A stretch of 64,000 bases of DNA from Ecdyonurus torrentis (GCA_949318235.1 OX439127.1:33950873-34014872), one strand, 5' to 3'. Positions 19,128 to 41,523 are shown, counted from the first letter of the stretch. Made by a program: numbers and translations. Notes: generated by a model from the letters alone, not told the origin.

Positions 19128-19250
19128 AATGGTGTTCGTAAACCTGTTTGGGGCATGCTCCAAAAATGCGCAATTGCATTTAAAAAGCATTGGCTGATTG
19201 TCATTTTTTTGTGTTCTGGAACACGAAGAACAGGGTTTACGAACACCATT
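19128..19250. mobile_element. Small inverted-repeat element upstream of CDC5L
   Basis: AATGGTGTTCGTAAACC at the left end is answered by GGTTTACGAACACCATT at the right end, enclosing about 90 bases. It lies about 55 bases before the NRF1-like motifs of the CDC5L promoter region. The superfamily is not clear because no convincing target duplication is seen. Confidence 0.65.
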
Positions 19251-19304
19251 TATGACTTATGAGGCGGTAAACAGAGGAATTACTTTATAGTTTTTAACAA
19301 AATA

Positions 19305-19603
19305 ATGCGCATGCGTAAATTTTTTCAATCTTAACGCATGCGCAGTATTTTGTGAAAACCTAAAATATTCCTCTTCTGCCCACCCCGTTCGTGATTCTCG
19401 AAGCTGTGCGAGATCCAGGCGAGATCCGATCTAAACGAGTAAACGAGAGCGCAGCGCAGCCTGAGCGCAGCCGCAGCCCGCAGCCCGCAGCAGAGAAGGA
19501 GATTTATAATTTTTATTTCAGCACCTAAAAGTACTACCAGAGTAATCTTATTTTAAGTGTCATTATTCGATTCAATATCAGAAGAATTGTGAAATAAATC
19601 AAG
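19305..19603 (+). promoter_or_regulatory. CDC5L promoter and 5' UTR with two NRF1-like motifs
   Basis: TGCGCATGCGTA (19305-19316) and ACGCATGCGCAG (19334-19345) both match the NRF1 palindrome GCGCATGCGC, common in promoters of housekeeping genes. They precede a locally GC-rich stretch (about 19385-19500) with repeated GCAGCCCGCAGC-like blocks, the only such island near the gene, and then the start codon at 19604. Transcription probably starts between about 19360 and 19460; no TATA box is evident. NRF1 binding is inferred from sequence only. Confidence 0.6.
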
Positions 19604-29825
<10,222 letters not shown>

Positions 29826-31990
29826 CAGGAATAAGCAGATAAAGGCTGGTTTACGCAAACGTACATTGGGGTCACCATTAAACACACATACATACATAGA
29901 TATGATGCATACGTTATGATGCTTATGTAAACTAATCACTTGGTTTGCGCTTCAACGCAAAACGTACAAATGTAAAATGCAAGTGTTGACCAAGTATCAA
30001 TTTTACTTGTTTGCTCCTCCCATGCACTATTACTCATGTGCACTTGCTCAAGTGAGGAGGTGTCAAATATGAGTTTGTTTAAATTTCTAATAACAAGGAG
30101 AATTTGAAATCAAAATTGGTACTTTATTTTTTATTATTACAGCTCATTTATTTAAATTTTATTATTGTTTTTGCCTTTTTGCTTGCCTCATGTTGATTGC
30201 AAAAGGGGCTGATAAAACTCAAAGGAACTTGATATAGTCCTCCATGCGGGAACCAGATCTAATTTTAACGCGAACCAGGAAATTTAAAAAATATGTCAAA
30301 GTATGTTTGCCTAAACCTGCCTTTAAGAAGGCCCAGGCAAGCCTACAGATAATCAAGAATCTAAAAAAGAAAGAAAAGAAAAAAACAAAAAACAAAAACA
30401 AAAAAAGTTGAATAAATGGACTCTACTACACAGTGCACTAGTATTATTAATAATAATACACTAGTACAGTAATGATACTAGCTCAGGATAGCTCTTGGCT
30501 AGCTAACAAGCAACTTTAATGTTACTATTGAAATTTTGAGCACTGTATCAACAACACAATCAAGCCTACATTGACTAGTCAATCAAAAGTAAATTTGGAC
30601 CACTCGAATCATAATAAAGTCCTAATAATAAATCACTAAAAACTTGACATATTTTTAAGTGTTTTGGTACCATTTTTTTATGTTTGCGAGCAAAATTTTG
30701 TATTACATTAATGGAATTGTACTGAATGTAAAATGCAGAAAGCAGAAACCACCTGACAATACGATGGGAAAGAAAGTCGTTCTGATTTTAAATTAACCTG
30801 TAACTTGGCCCTAGTTGCTGTCCCTGTTTACGAGGAGAAAGCAAGAGTAAAGTTGTCCTGAATGCTAAATAAACTACCGATCTCATGGAATGGGATGCAG
30901 CAATGAAAATGAAAAGTGCCTTTTAGCAGTCTCTCTCTCTCTCTGTCTCTCTCTCTACATATACAATTATATAGCCTGCCCAAAAGTAGAAAGAAAAAAA
31001 CTCCACCAGATGCACCCCTTTTTCTTAGATTCTAAATAACTGAACAGTCATGTAATCAGAAAAAATATTGAAGTCAATATTTCTGAAATTTGATTCTCAT
31101 TAAATAATTACAAGTTGTAATAAATTTAAAGTAGGTACATCCAATTAAAACCAATTTCTTTCTAGCTTATGTGGTGTGTTTGGTAATTATACTAGTTACC
31201 GACACTTATTATTATTATTCTTCTATTGACTTAGAAATTTTGGTACAAGACATAACTATGCTATCCTTTTTATGTCAAATTTTGCTTTGAAAAAGTGGAA
31301 CGTGTTTTGAAAAATGCAACTGCCTATACTAGCGCCAAGTAAGTTGATAACTATTATAAAGTCCAATTACCATATAACGTGATTTGTAACATCTTGGCTT
31401 TTATAAATTGTTCTTATACTCTTTTAGAGTGATGTAAATGCTTGGATGTAACTTGCCAGATCCGCCCTTTAATTATTGACCATAGTAATATAACTCCATA
31501 TTTTATTCAGCTCATAGAAATGTCTTGTATGTGCAGTACATGTTTTATATAATAAGACATGTATAATTGACTGACTTCAAGGAAGTTTAAGACCATTATT
31601 CGGTTTGAATTTGTATAATATTAGATCATTGCAAAAATAAAACTATACTGACAAATGATAAATAAGTGTATTATTATTTTAATTATGTCACCTCAAAATA
31701 CAGTTGAAGCATGACTATTATGTAATATAGTAGCATATTTAATTGTCATGCTATTAAATTATTGAAATTGCTGAATTGAAAAAAAAAAAAAAAAAAAAAA
31801 ACTTGAAAATTGTTAGTTTTTTTTTAAATAATAAATATAGAAGACTGTATATTTATATTAGCAATATGATTTATCACGCAATAATTATTTGAATAATCAA
31901 CCTGTTAACATTTATTAACTAATATTTAAATAACATAAATTACATTTTTTGCATATATTATAATTACGTATTAGTTATTCTTTCATCGCA
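29826..31990. other. CDC5L 3' UTR and intergenic region
   Basis: No gene is recognised. Candidate polyadenylation signals AATAAA occur at 30411-30416, 30868-30873 and 31636-31641; which is used cannot be told. A (CT)n run lies near 30930 and poly-A at about 31780-31800. Confidence 0.6.
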
Positions 31991-32249
31991 AGTAAATTTA
32001 AAATCCCTCGCATCTCTTGATTGCTTGGAAGTGGAAAGCAAGCAAAGACAAAGATTCACAAACAAAGTTTAAGTTCAAACCAGACCAAAAAGTGTGGCAG
32101 CGGGAGGCGGGAGTGGGTGGTAGTTTGTTTGACTACCACAAGAGCAGCACTGTACAGACAGGTTCAAAATTCATGATGGCGAAAAGCGGAATTATCGATT
32201 AATCGCGCCAGGCAAACGCCGGTAACAGTGCCTGCATGCAGTGAAGAAG
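31990..32249 (+). promoter_or_regulatory. Probable snf 5' end: promoter and non-coding exon
   Basis: A less AT-rich stretch ends in GTGAAGAAG|GTAAAT, a plausible splice donor after 32249. It precedes the acceptor at 32527 that opens the snf start exon, so a non-coding first exon here is likely. The short open frame within it (32017-32202) has no recognisable relative. The transcription start is not defined. Confidence 0.45.
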
Positions 32250-32543
32250 GTAAATAAAAATATGCGATTTAATTTTCTATAATATTAATTAAGTTAAGTG
32301 TAGAAGTATGTATTTAAAATGAAAAAATATTTTATGCAATTTAATAACACTTATTTTAAATTTAAAAATGAGTGTGCTAGATATAGCACTGTGCTTGTAA
32401 ATATTTACAAACTTTTATACCGGTACTGAGAGTTTGAGTCCATAATAGCGTTGTTGCAACGTTTGTGTTTATTATGTATGTTGTCATTATTATTATGTAT
32501 GTTTCACTATCATCCTTCTCATTTCAGAGATTTCCAACATAAC

Positions 32544-35500
32544 ATGATGGATATCCGACCAAATAATACGATTTATATCAATAATCTAAATGAGAAAATC
32601 AAGAAAGAAGGTATGTACATACATATTTATGTAATTATGTGCATGTATGCATATAAAATTGTGTACTTATTGTGTGATATACAATTTTAGTGCATGGAAT
32701 ATTATACATTACATACATTGGCATTTTATATTTAACAGCAAGAAAAAGCCCTCTTTAATATTTCCCAATACATATTCATAGTAGAAATGCAGATTAAAGT
32801 GCTAAATAAATAAAAAATTGTATGTATGTTTGTATGTACGTACTTTATGTATGTATATGGGATATGTACTGTACATATGTACATACATACATAATGCATG
32901 ATACAAGCTTGTACCCACCTTGTTATGTATGTACAGCTCTGATCAAGAGCGTCAAAACAGGGCGCACAGGCAACCTATAACAACAAAATGCTTTTCTTAT
33001 ACAAAAATAAAAATTCAGGCTGCCTATACCCTCTTCTAAATTTTTTTAATTACAGGACTGTAGTTTCTTTACTAAAAAATTTATTTCTATTGGCTGATGG
33101 CCATACAATGCAATCAAATGGAGATTTCAGTTGACGCACAACTCCATTCAAATGCATATGCCAATAGAAATCAATTATTTAGTAAAAATGTTGTGTACCA
33201 TAGGTTGTATATGATTGTGATAATATTTTACCATTCCATAACTTAGTTTTAATATGTAATTCTCATGAGAAAAACACATTGAATTGAAATGTTCGTATGC
33301 AAAGACATAATATAAAAATATTTTTGTTATTGGCTTATGTAAATATGTATATTGTATATTGATGTTGTTGCAAACAATATGTGGATCTCGTTTTTTTATC
33401 ATGCTAAGTAAAATGTCTCGTTATTTGCCACGCGTAGCAAAATGTGTATCTCGTTTTTGTCACGCGATGCAATAGGTGTAAGTCGAACGCCATCTACATA
33501 GAATTTGGAAACGAGATAGACAATTTGCTTCGCGTGACCAAAAACGAGATACACATATTATTTGCAACAACACTGATTTATCCTTGCATGCATGTGAAAG
33601 TCAACTCCATGTTGGATCACTCAATAACATGGGTTGCATAGCAAAAAGGACTCATTTTGGCAGTTTTTAAATGCTAAGCAATATTTCTGAATTTTTGAGA
33701 CCATTGATGCTGTTAAGGGTTGTCTTTAGTTGGCTTGTATCTCAAAATCTAAAAAGAAAACTTCCTAATTTTTTATGTCACCTTAAACTTAATGATAACA
33801 GCTACCCATGATAAAAATTTCAGTACCCGTGACCATCAGATAAGAGAGAAAATAATTTTTAAAAATTTACTAAAATTAACATGGCCTCTTATGGGACTAA
33901 AACTTGAAAAAATCATAATTCAAAATCTAGCATGGTGACCCCCAAAAATTGTTACAATTTTGAAGTTGCCTTAACCTAATGTATCACCATGCAAAATTTC
34001 AGATTTTTCCTTCTTTACGACTTTTTAGTCAAATCCCGTAGTAGCTGATTTCCCGCCTTAATAGGTTGAATTAGTATCTCATGTATGTGAGAAAAATATT
34101 ATAACAAAAAATAAACCGACCCCAACCCCCCCCCCCCCCCCCCAAAAAAAATTGCCCTATGCTGAGCAATGTTATTCATTACTCTAGTATGGCATCGAAG
34201 CCACTGATTTATATAATAAGGATAGAGCATTGCTATACTCCTGCTATAGGCAGCAGTGAAGAGAAAGTTGGCAGCAGCACAATCTTCAATTTTTATAGCA
34301 GGTGGCAGAATTGCAGGAATGTAACGGTAGTAAAAAAATTCAAAATCCACCCTGGTAGCCGGATTGGTGAATGCAGGCAGCATATATGGGTTGATTGCTA
34401 AAGGGTAGCTCAGGGTTAACAAGGGGAGGAAAAAACACTGCCAGATTGACAATTTTGACAGCCCTAATTTTGTTGAGCATCGGGTAACAGTGCAATTTGC
34501 TGCCTGCGATTTTCTTCCAGCTGACTAACATTTTTCCAAGCGGGAAAAGCCTGTATCTCCCCCTGGTCCAAGTGCATTACATTTGATGTCATGCACATAC
34601 ACCCTCAAAAAAGATTATAATTTTTCTGTTAGTGTAAGAAATATCTACCTTAGAATATAAATAACTATAATGACGGATGCAGTTATGATTATTAGATAAT
34701 AATTGAAACTATGTCTCTTTATGTTTCAGAGCTAAAGAAGTCGCTCTATGCGATATTCTCACAGTTTGGGCAGATATTGGATATAGTTGCCCTTAAAACA
34801 TTAAAAATGAGAGGTCAAGCTTTTGTTATATTTAAGGAAATTGGTAGTGCAACAAATGCACTACGATCCATGCAAGGGTTTCCATTTTATGATAAACCTA
34901 TGGTAAGTTTTATTTAACCAGCATACTAGCAACCTGAATACTGCTATTTATTTGTGCAGCTCTGGACAAAAGTTCCCGAACGGAGCAGAGGCGGCCGCTG
35001 CGTTTTCTCATAAAGATAACATAGCGTGGTTGCGGATTGCCTATGCAAATCGTTTGGGAACTTTTGGCCAGAGCTGTACATATGCAATTAAAGATATTGG
35101 AATGTAATATTTACTGATTTCATTTTGGCTATCTAGCGTATCCAGTATTCCAAGTCAGATTCTGACATCATTGCCAAGATGAAAGGTACATTTACTGAAC
35201 GCCCGAAGCGCCCAAGAAGAGTGGTAGATGAGAGTGGTGCAGTTGCTGAATTAAGTAAAAAAGCCAAGCGCAAGGCCGCTAAGGAACAGGTTGCAAGGCA
35301 GCAAGAAATCGCCATCGCTGGAACTGGAGTAGCTGGCATAACTGGGTCCGTAGGTTATGGTCAGCCATTGCTGACTCACTGTAAGTATATTTATTTATTT
35401 ATTATTATTATATTTATTTATTGGTCACTCAAGTCTCATTGCTGCTGACAATAAAAATGTATCCTCTTTTTTCCTACGTTTGCGTTGGAAGAGAAGCCAT

Positions 35501-38500
35501 CCACCGCCCACTCGTATTTTTATATGGTTATCCTGTAAAATTTATTTTAAATGACATCATCTGTACTTAATATAGTAGTATGAATATACTCATCTCCATT
35601 GATGTGTGGTGACTTTTTGAAGCCCCCCCAGAACAGCCCGTCTCAGGCGCAATTTTTTTTCCAGACCACGTGGTATTTTGACATTAATAATTAAAAAAAA
35701 AAAAAAAAAAAGAACTTTTAACAATTTATGAACTTAAGGCGGTGGGGGACCGACTTGGACCGGAAATCGCTAAAAGAACAACTATATTTTCCCAATAATT
35801 TTTTGTACATGATTTAGTTCCAATAAAACAAACACTATATAATTTTCAAATAAAACAAAGTAAATTTAAAATATATTTTTTTATACCAAAAAAAATTTTA
35901 ATTATCTTTTTAATTGTAAAAAAGTTTCTAATTTGACTAAAATTTCCCGCTCAAATTTGAATTTCCACATTTACATGTTATCTTTAAAGTGTAATAACTT
36001 AAATATTTGATCGTGTTTTCACATGTTTGACATAACTAAATTTTTAAGTAACATTTCTTCTTTACTTTGTGTTATTTATTATTATTCGCAACCGTCCTAG
36101 TTTGCGAGATAACAGTCGGTCACCTACCCCCTTAAGAACCTGATTCATACAATTTTGCTTTCAAATAATGAACTTTTTTTTAATGTTATTTATTGATGAT
36201 TTATTTACGTTATTTATAGGTGTAAAGATAAGATGTCTGTATTTGGAGTGTTTGGTATCTTTTGCGAGAAGAAATCTTGATTTCTCTTGGTCAATCAAGA
36301 TTAAATTGTGGCTGTGCAGTGCTCTCTGTACCGCTCCCTGCAATTTTATTATTATTTTTTTATCCTTTCTACTTCTTTTGCCTTTTTTTTTTTTAACATT
36401 TTCTGTTGTGTTAGTTCTTGAAACATAATATGAAAATTATGAAGTGAATAGAGTAAATAGTTAAAACTAAAGTGAACAAAGTATATCAGGTCTTCCGGAT
36501 AGAAATGTCGTAATGGATTTTTTTTTTTATTATTATTATTATTTTTTTTTTTTTGTGATGTGACCTTAATCTTACCTGTTCTTTTCATAGAGCTCATAGT
36601 CGCATGGCAATCAAACTCTAATACGACATCTCTATTCGGAAGAACTGATATATAGGATATAGGCCTTTATATATTCTAGTCTAAATAAACTCATGCATTG
36701 CATTAATTGTATATCTACGTTGTTCTGCACTATTGGCCGATGTCCACTTGACCAAAAAAATATTTGTCAAGGCCAAGTGAACATCAACCAATATAGCGGA
36801 ACAACATCGACATATGGACCACACGTCACTGCTCATCTCCTATACTCAATCAAATGTTGCTGGAAGAAAAAAAAAATCAAACTGTTTTGTATAATTTATT
36901 TATGTGTTTCTATTTGTGTTGTACAAAGAGAGAAATTTATTCATCTATTATTGAAAAGTAGCTGTGCCTTACAACATAGTTATCTCTTTAGTCTCTTCTT
37001 TCCATGATGGACATCAAAAACTTTATCTGTCAATTTATTTAATTGACAATAATTAATGGCCTATTTTGATTTGCAAACTTAAACTTCACAAACTTAGAAT
37101 GAATCCCTGAAGAACCAAAGAGAAAATTATTTTTACTGAGTTGCTCCTGATGCTAAAATATGTACGACAATTCAGTAGATAATTGATACTAACCAAATTT
37201 GTTTGGAAACATAATTAGTTTAATGATATCTGTAGTCTGACTAGGACGAAAGATATGTTAGGTTCTGCCATCATTACCAACTTTAAACTTGTCAATTCTT
37301 ATTCATTTCTTTCATCCTACACACACAACACATTCAAAACAATTCAAAATGCATCAATCAAGGTTCTAGCTTTATTAAAAAAGCAATAAAAATTGATAGT
37401 CAGCATAATACAAACAATTTTTTAATACTTTTACTGACTTGGGGGCTTTAGAAAGTTTTATTTTTATACCAAAAATGTTAACAATATTTCGTTTTATTAA
37501 CATTTGCTTATTTCCAGTGTCTGGAACATCGGTACCTGAGCAACCTCCAAACCAGATCTTGTTCCTTACCAATCTGCCAGATGAGACAAGTGAAATGATG
37601 CTCTCTATGCTTTTCAATCAGTAAGTTCAAACTATTAATATTCTTAGTCAGCTCCTGGATTGTGATACAACAAGACAACTAATTTAATTGCAATTTAAGA
37701 TGTATATGCATTTAATTTCATTTGCCATTTAACATTATTATTTTTATTTGATTTGTACCAAATATTTAACTACAACCAATTAGTGAATCACAGGGGCAGA
37801 TCCAGCTCAAAATTTTGGAGGGGGAGATTTCGTATACTGCAATGCTAATCTCAGGGGGGGGGGGGTAATACTTGTAATGTATTTTGACCGTTTTGACCCC
37901 CTCTGGATCTGCCCCTGGGGAATCAAGTGTGTTTAAATTGCTCATGCCATCTAAATTAACTGCAAGTCAACCAATTATGCTCACCCTCTACAATCAATAA
38001 AAACGGAACGGGCTTTTTTGAGCAGCTCAGTTGACACTTGTTATAAAATGCTAAATGCGTTCAGTTTTGGTCTGGATCAAAAACTATTTTCTCCTACACA
38101 AAGATTCCTGTCAGCAACAGCTCACTCCTTTTCCTCAATTTTTCCAATCTAAGTGTATATATATATGTAGACTATGTATATATTTTCCTAAACTTAATCA
38201 TCTAGCACAGCTTTTTATCTCCTTTTCCTCCTATGCAAGGTTGGACTGGCACTTAAAGAGTCTCGTTCATGGAAGGAGTGTAAACTCTAGGGCCTCAAAA
38301 GGAAGCATCACACCCTGGTTACGCTTCTTTTAGGGACCTAAGGGGCCTCCCAACAGGGGGAGGGGGGGCTTGTCCGCTATTGGGGACTTACTCCTATGTG
38401 TTGTCCATCTTTATCCCTCTATCTAATCCTTGTATCTTTCGTCTTTTACTTTATATCCTTGGATTGCAATTGATTGGGCAGTTTTAGTTAGCGCTCATAT

Positions 38501-38874
38501 CTGGATTTTTTTCCCGAGTGATTGAGTATAATTTCACATCAAAATAAATAAATAAAAAACTAGTTTTTTAGAATTCGAAAATGGAAGCATCAGATGCCAG
38601 ACTCATGCATGAAACAGGTTATCAGAATTCTTAAAATACCAAGTGATATATAGTGGATGTAAGATGTGGTCACATTGTTTTATTATTGAGTTGACATAAT
38701 CTTTTGTGTTGCAGATTTCCTGGTTTTAAGGAAGTCAGGTTGGTACCTAACAGGCATGATATTGCTTTTGTTGAATTTGAGAATGAACTTCAGTCAGCCG
38801 CAGCCAAGGATGCTCTTCAGGGCTTCAAAATCACACCTACACATGCCATGAAAATCTCTTTTGCAAAAAAATAA
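32544..38874 (+). CDS. snf: U1A/U2B'' small nuclear ribonucleoprotein (Snf), complete, 5 coding exons
   Basis: Coding exons 32544-32610, 34730-34902, 35137-35380, 37518-37620 and 38715-38874 (stop TAA) give 248 residues. RRM1 (about residues 8-88) has RNP2 IYINNL at 10-15 and RNP1 RGQAFVIF at 50-57, with [20 protein letters not shown] between. RRM2 (about 173-246) has ILFLTNL near 175-181 and HDIAFVEF near 210-217, ending [11 protein letters not shown]. These match the fly Snf protein, which does the work of both vertebrate U1A (U1 snRNA stem-loop II) and U2B'' (U2 snRNP). The linker (about 98-170) is basic and Gly/Ala-rich and is the least conserved part. Two consecutive ATG codons start the frame; the second, at 32547, would remove one Met. 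An in-frame acceptor at 32527 shows the start exon is spliced to a leader. Confidence 0.96.
33068..33186. mobile_element. MITE (family K) in snf intron 1
   Basis: TTTACTAAAAAATTTATTTC and its diverged complement TTGATTTCTATTGGC-type sequence close a 119-base palindrome (right end ATTATTTAGTAAA). ATTGGC/GCCAAT and ATG/CAT pairs continue inwards. Confidence 0.6.
33357..33578. mobile_element. Foldback element family C, copy 3
   Basis: Ends TTGATGTTGTTGCAAACAAT and TATTTGCAACAACACTGA. Internal modules GCAAAATGTGTATCTCGTTT and inverted AAAAACGAGATACACATATT flank the core GTCGAACGCCATCTACATAG. This is the cleanest copy in the window and shows the modular arms without poly-T interruption. Confidence 0.75.
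33713..34061. mobile_element. Possible TTAA-bounded element in snf intron 1
   Basis: A block with different texture from its surroundings begins TTAAGGGTTGTC (33713) and ends CCCGCCTTAA (34061). TTAA at both borders resembles the other TTAA elements, but the inverted ends match over only about six bases, so this call is weak. No open frame is seen. Confidence 0.3.
34957..35076. mobile_element. MITE family B, copy 3, in snf intron 2
   Basis: CAGCTCTGGACAAAAGTTCC at the left and GGAACTTTTGGCCAGAGCTG at the right, with GGCGGCCGCTGCG and ACATAGCGTGGTTGCGG inside. TA follows the right end. It lies between snf exons 2 and 3, ending about 60 bases before the exon 3 acceptor. Confidence 0.78.
35738..36131. 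mobile_element. TTAA-flanked element (family L, 394 bp) in snf intron 3
   Basis: GGCGGTGGGGGACCGACT at the left and AGTCGGTCACCTACCCCC at the right are inverted repeats, with TTAA immediately outside (35734-35737 and 36132-36135). The rest is unique AT-rich sequence, so only the ends are palindromic. This is the architecture of a non-autonomous piggyBac-type element. Confidence 0.7.
36482..36652. mobile_element. MITE with about 35-bp inverted ends (family M)
   Basis: TATATCAGGTCTTCCGGATA plus GAAATGTCGTAATGGA at the left is complemented by TCTAATACGACATC plus TCTATTCGGAAGAACTGATA at the right. The centre has T-rich simple sequence. In snf intron 3. Confidence 0.7.
36719..36805. mobile_element. 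Compact palindromic MITE (family N, 87 bp)
   Basis: Two arms of 35 bases, GTTGTTCTGCACTATTGGCC onward and its complement ending GGAACAAC, around a 17-base loop (AAAAAAATATTTGTCAA). It would fold into a long hairpin if transcribed; miRNA-like, but more likely transposon-derived. Confidence 0.7.
37791..37917. mobile_element. hAT-type MITE (family O, 127 bp) with 8-bp target duplication
   Basis: Ends CAGGGGCAGATCCAG and CTGGATCTGCCCCTG are perfect complements over 15 bases. Flanks GTGAATCA (37783-37790) and GGGAATCA (37918-37925) match at seven of eight positions. CAGGGGCGGATCCAG-type ends are well known in hAT miniature elements. In snf intron 4. Confidence 0.88.
38230..38568 (+). mobile_element. 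Probable 3' end of a non-LTR retrotransposon
   Basis: A GC-richer block (GGGGCCTCCC-type segments) in AT-rich intron ends in AAAATAAATAAATAAAAAAC, the same kind of tail as the YADD-bearing element at 9262-10475. No reading frame is recognisable. Assignment rests on composition and tail only; it ends about 145 bases before the last snf exon. Confidence 0.4.
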
Positions 38875-40214
38875 GGCGTTTGTTCATCTTAGACAAGCAA
38901 TATTCTAAGATTATCTTTCTTTTTCTTACACAGTTCATCGCATTTATAATATCTAGCAAAAGGATAAGTTAGTAATCAATCATGTTTTACATTTTATAAT
39001 TTTCCTCCCACAAACTTCAAATTTTCTTAAAAGTTTGCAATGTATCTCATTTCCAGTGTTATCTAAGACTTTCAAATTTTATAAGAAAGTGTCAGTTTTA
39101 AAAGTGAGCAAAGATAGAATCAACTGTAAATAACATGCAAAATATGTTAATATTGATTAAAGTATAATGTGTATTGGTAAACTCATAAACTTGCAATACA
39201 AAGCTCAGTGTACCAAGTATTTGTGAGGATATTATAAGAAAATAATGAAAGTAAGTGACCTTCTATCGAGGAAAGGAGCTGCAAACTATCATAATATACA
39301 TCTCTACCTAAATGACAAAGAAATAACAAATAGTTCAAGTTACATTGTGACTAGCAGTAAAAGATATTGATATAACCCTGCATTTTAGATGGCCTTTGTA
39401 TTAATATTCATGCAAGTGCCCTGAAAGTAAATTTCATTGCACTTTTTTTTTTAATTGCGGTTGAAAATTTGTAAAGATATTTTTCATAGTGTTTGTTTCA
39501 GAATTTTTCCTTATTGAAACTTATTTTAGAAACTTTCTGTTTTCTATGTTTTAAAATAATTGAAAATTATCAAGTTACTGAAATTCTAAGTGAAATTTTT
39601 TATCATGTATTAAATTTTTGTGTGACTTTTTTTTTATTATTATTATTTTTTTTAATTAGCTATTATTAGGCCTATTATAATTTTGTTTATTAACTATGAA
39701 AGTTAATATATAATTTGTTTAAATTTGATTTAAGATTTCATTCTCTTTTTAAAACAAGTTTTTGTACTGTGTTTTCACAGTGAACACAACATTTTGCAAC
39801 CTGCAATACACTTTAATTTTTACAAAGTAAATCAATGTATAATTACATTTTAATTATTTATTTTTTATTTATACTATTTACTTTTTTTATTGCTATTGCC
39901 GAAATTAATAATTATAACTATTGGTTTTGTATCAGTACAATCACCTTTAGAAAAGGTGCATTTTAAATTTATCGTGTTACTTGGTGAAGTTTAGACAATA
40001 TCTATCCTTTGTAAGCCCAGTTCATGTTTTAATCAGGTTTAAAAATTTTATCATATTTTTTTGTGTGGAACTGTGAGCATCATGTCTTACAAGTACAATT
40101 TTAAATGATTATTTTAGAATACTTCTGGCAATGGTAAAAAGAAAGAAATAAAAATGCAAATTTCACAATTCTGTACCAAAGTAATGTTAATGTATGTAAC
40201 TCTCATTTTACACA
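38875..40214. other. snf 3' UTR and intergenic region
   Basis: No gene is recognised. AATAAA occurs at 40147-40152 and again at 41285-41290. Much of this AT-rich stretch could be 3' UTR, but its end is not determinable by eye. Confidence 0.55.
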
Positions 40215-40814
40215 TTGCAAAAGGGGGTTTAGTAAAGCAATACACAAACCCAGAGTTTAATAATGTCTTTATGTCCTTGTCTCGATTTAACATGCTTTCT
40301 TATGAGATAACAAAACTACTATAAATAATTAAATATGTAATATACAGTAAACTCTTGATTTTGTCAAGTTCAATTCCGTAAATTTCTCCAATTTGTGAAA
40401 TGCCCAGTTGGGTCCCCAGCAGACTTCAATATAAGCATGGTAATGTTATAGCTCTCGTTGTTGTGAAATTCAAATATGTGAAATAGCCATTTTTTGGGTC
40501 CCTTGTGATTTTACAAAATTGAGAGTTCTGAAAGCTATCCCCCCCCCCCCCCCCCCCCCCCCAGAGATTTAAGCCAATTGTATGAACATAGAGTTTGTAA
40601 TGGAATTATTTGAAATTCGGGAAATCGATAGCTTTGATTCTCAGTAAGTTACAGTTTAAATTTCAACATTAAGAAAAAAAAATTTAACTCTAGTTAGAGC
40701 CTGGTAAGGGAGCTTGTTAGAATGAGACAGAAACACAAAGTTATCTGCTAGCACTTATTTATTATTGTTGGGATCTGGGGTTTGTTTATTTTCTCATTAA
40801 ACCCACTTTTGCAA
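40215..40814. mobile_element. Foldback element family G (about 600 bp) with a nested pogo/Tigger-like MITE
   Basis: TTGCAAAAGGGGGTTTAGTA at the left and ATTAAACCCACTTTTGCAA at the right, with inner GTCTCGATTTAACATGCT-type matches, form the outer element; related sequence is at 19811-19935. Inside, 40345-40530 has its own inverted ends CAGTAAACTCTTGATTTTGT and ACAAAATTGAGAGTTCTG, next to TA at the left. These resemble the ends of pogo/Tigger elements. The inner element appears inserted into the outer one. Confidence 0.6.
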
Positions 40815-40927
40815 GTCTTCTATTGATGTGTATCTTACAAATGCAATTCTAAAATTATAAATACAACATACTGATATTAGTATGTTTTTTTAAAATAATA
40901 ATAGTCTATGTATTTATATATATATAT

Positions 40928-41060
40928 ATTGTTGGGTTAGAGCACAAACCGTGTGTCTACACGGTACAAAAGCAGCTAAGTCAAAAATCATATCTTTTTG
41001 TATGTTGTTTTGAACCTTGTTGCTTTTGTAGATACATTGTTTGTGCTCTAACGCAACAAT
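40928..41060. mobile_element. MITE with long inverted ends (family P)
   Basis: ATTGTTGGGTTAGAGCACAA and TTGTGCTCTAACGCAACAAT are near-perfect complements. Further pairs (GTGTCTAC/GTAGATAC, CAAAAGCAGC/GTTGCTTTTG) continue inwards. Flanked by AT-rich simple sequence. Confidence 0.75.
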
Positions 41061-41523
41061 ATATATTTTTCTTTTATTATTACATTATTATACATTCTTT
41101 TATTTTTAAACTTAAATTTTGCAATATTTTCCAAACGTACTAAAAATTTATAAAAGTAAAAATTTGTGATTAAATTTGTTGGTGATGTTTTTGTATGAAT
41201 GATTACTATTTCTACTTTAAAATTTAAGAACAGATTTTTAATTGAAAAAAAAACTGTGTTCAGAAAACTGCTGTAAATATCATGAATAAAAATAAATAAT
41301 AAAAAAAAATGTATACTTATTTTACAGAAAGTTGATTATTTAATATTAAGTTAATTAATCCTTTTCTATTCTTGATGACAATAGTGGAAAGTTATTCACT
41401 GAAACATACTAGCAGGAGTAGTTATATCTTGCTTCATTTGTTCCTACTATAATTTGAGGGGGCAAAACATTTTTGCAAAACATTTGATGTATGATAAAAA
41501 AAAAAAGAAGAAGAAGAAGACAA

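Noticed and set aside
30219..30401. Possible coding remnant in the CDC5L 3' flank
   Set aside because: Frames are short and lysine-rich from an A-rich run; no domain could be recognised.
32017..32202. Small coding gene of 61 codons upstream of snf
   Set aside because: No recognisable relative, and the stretch fits a non-coding leader exon with a donor at 32250.
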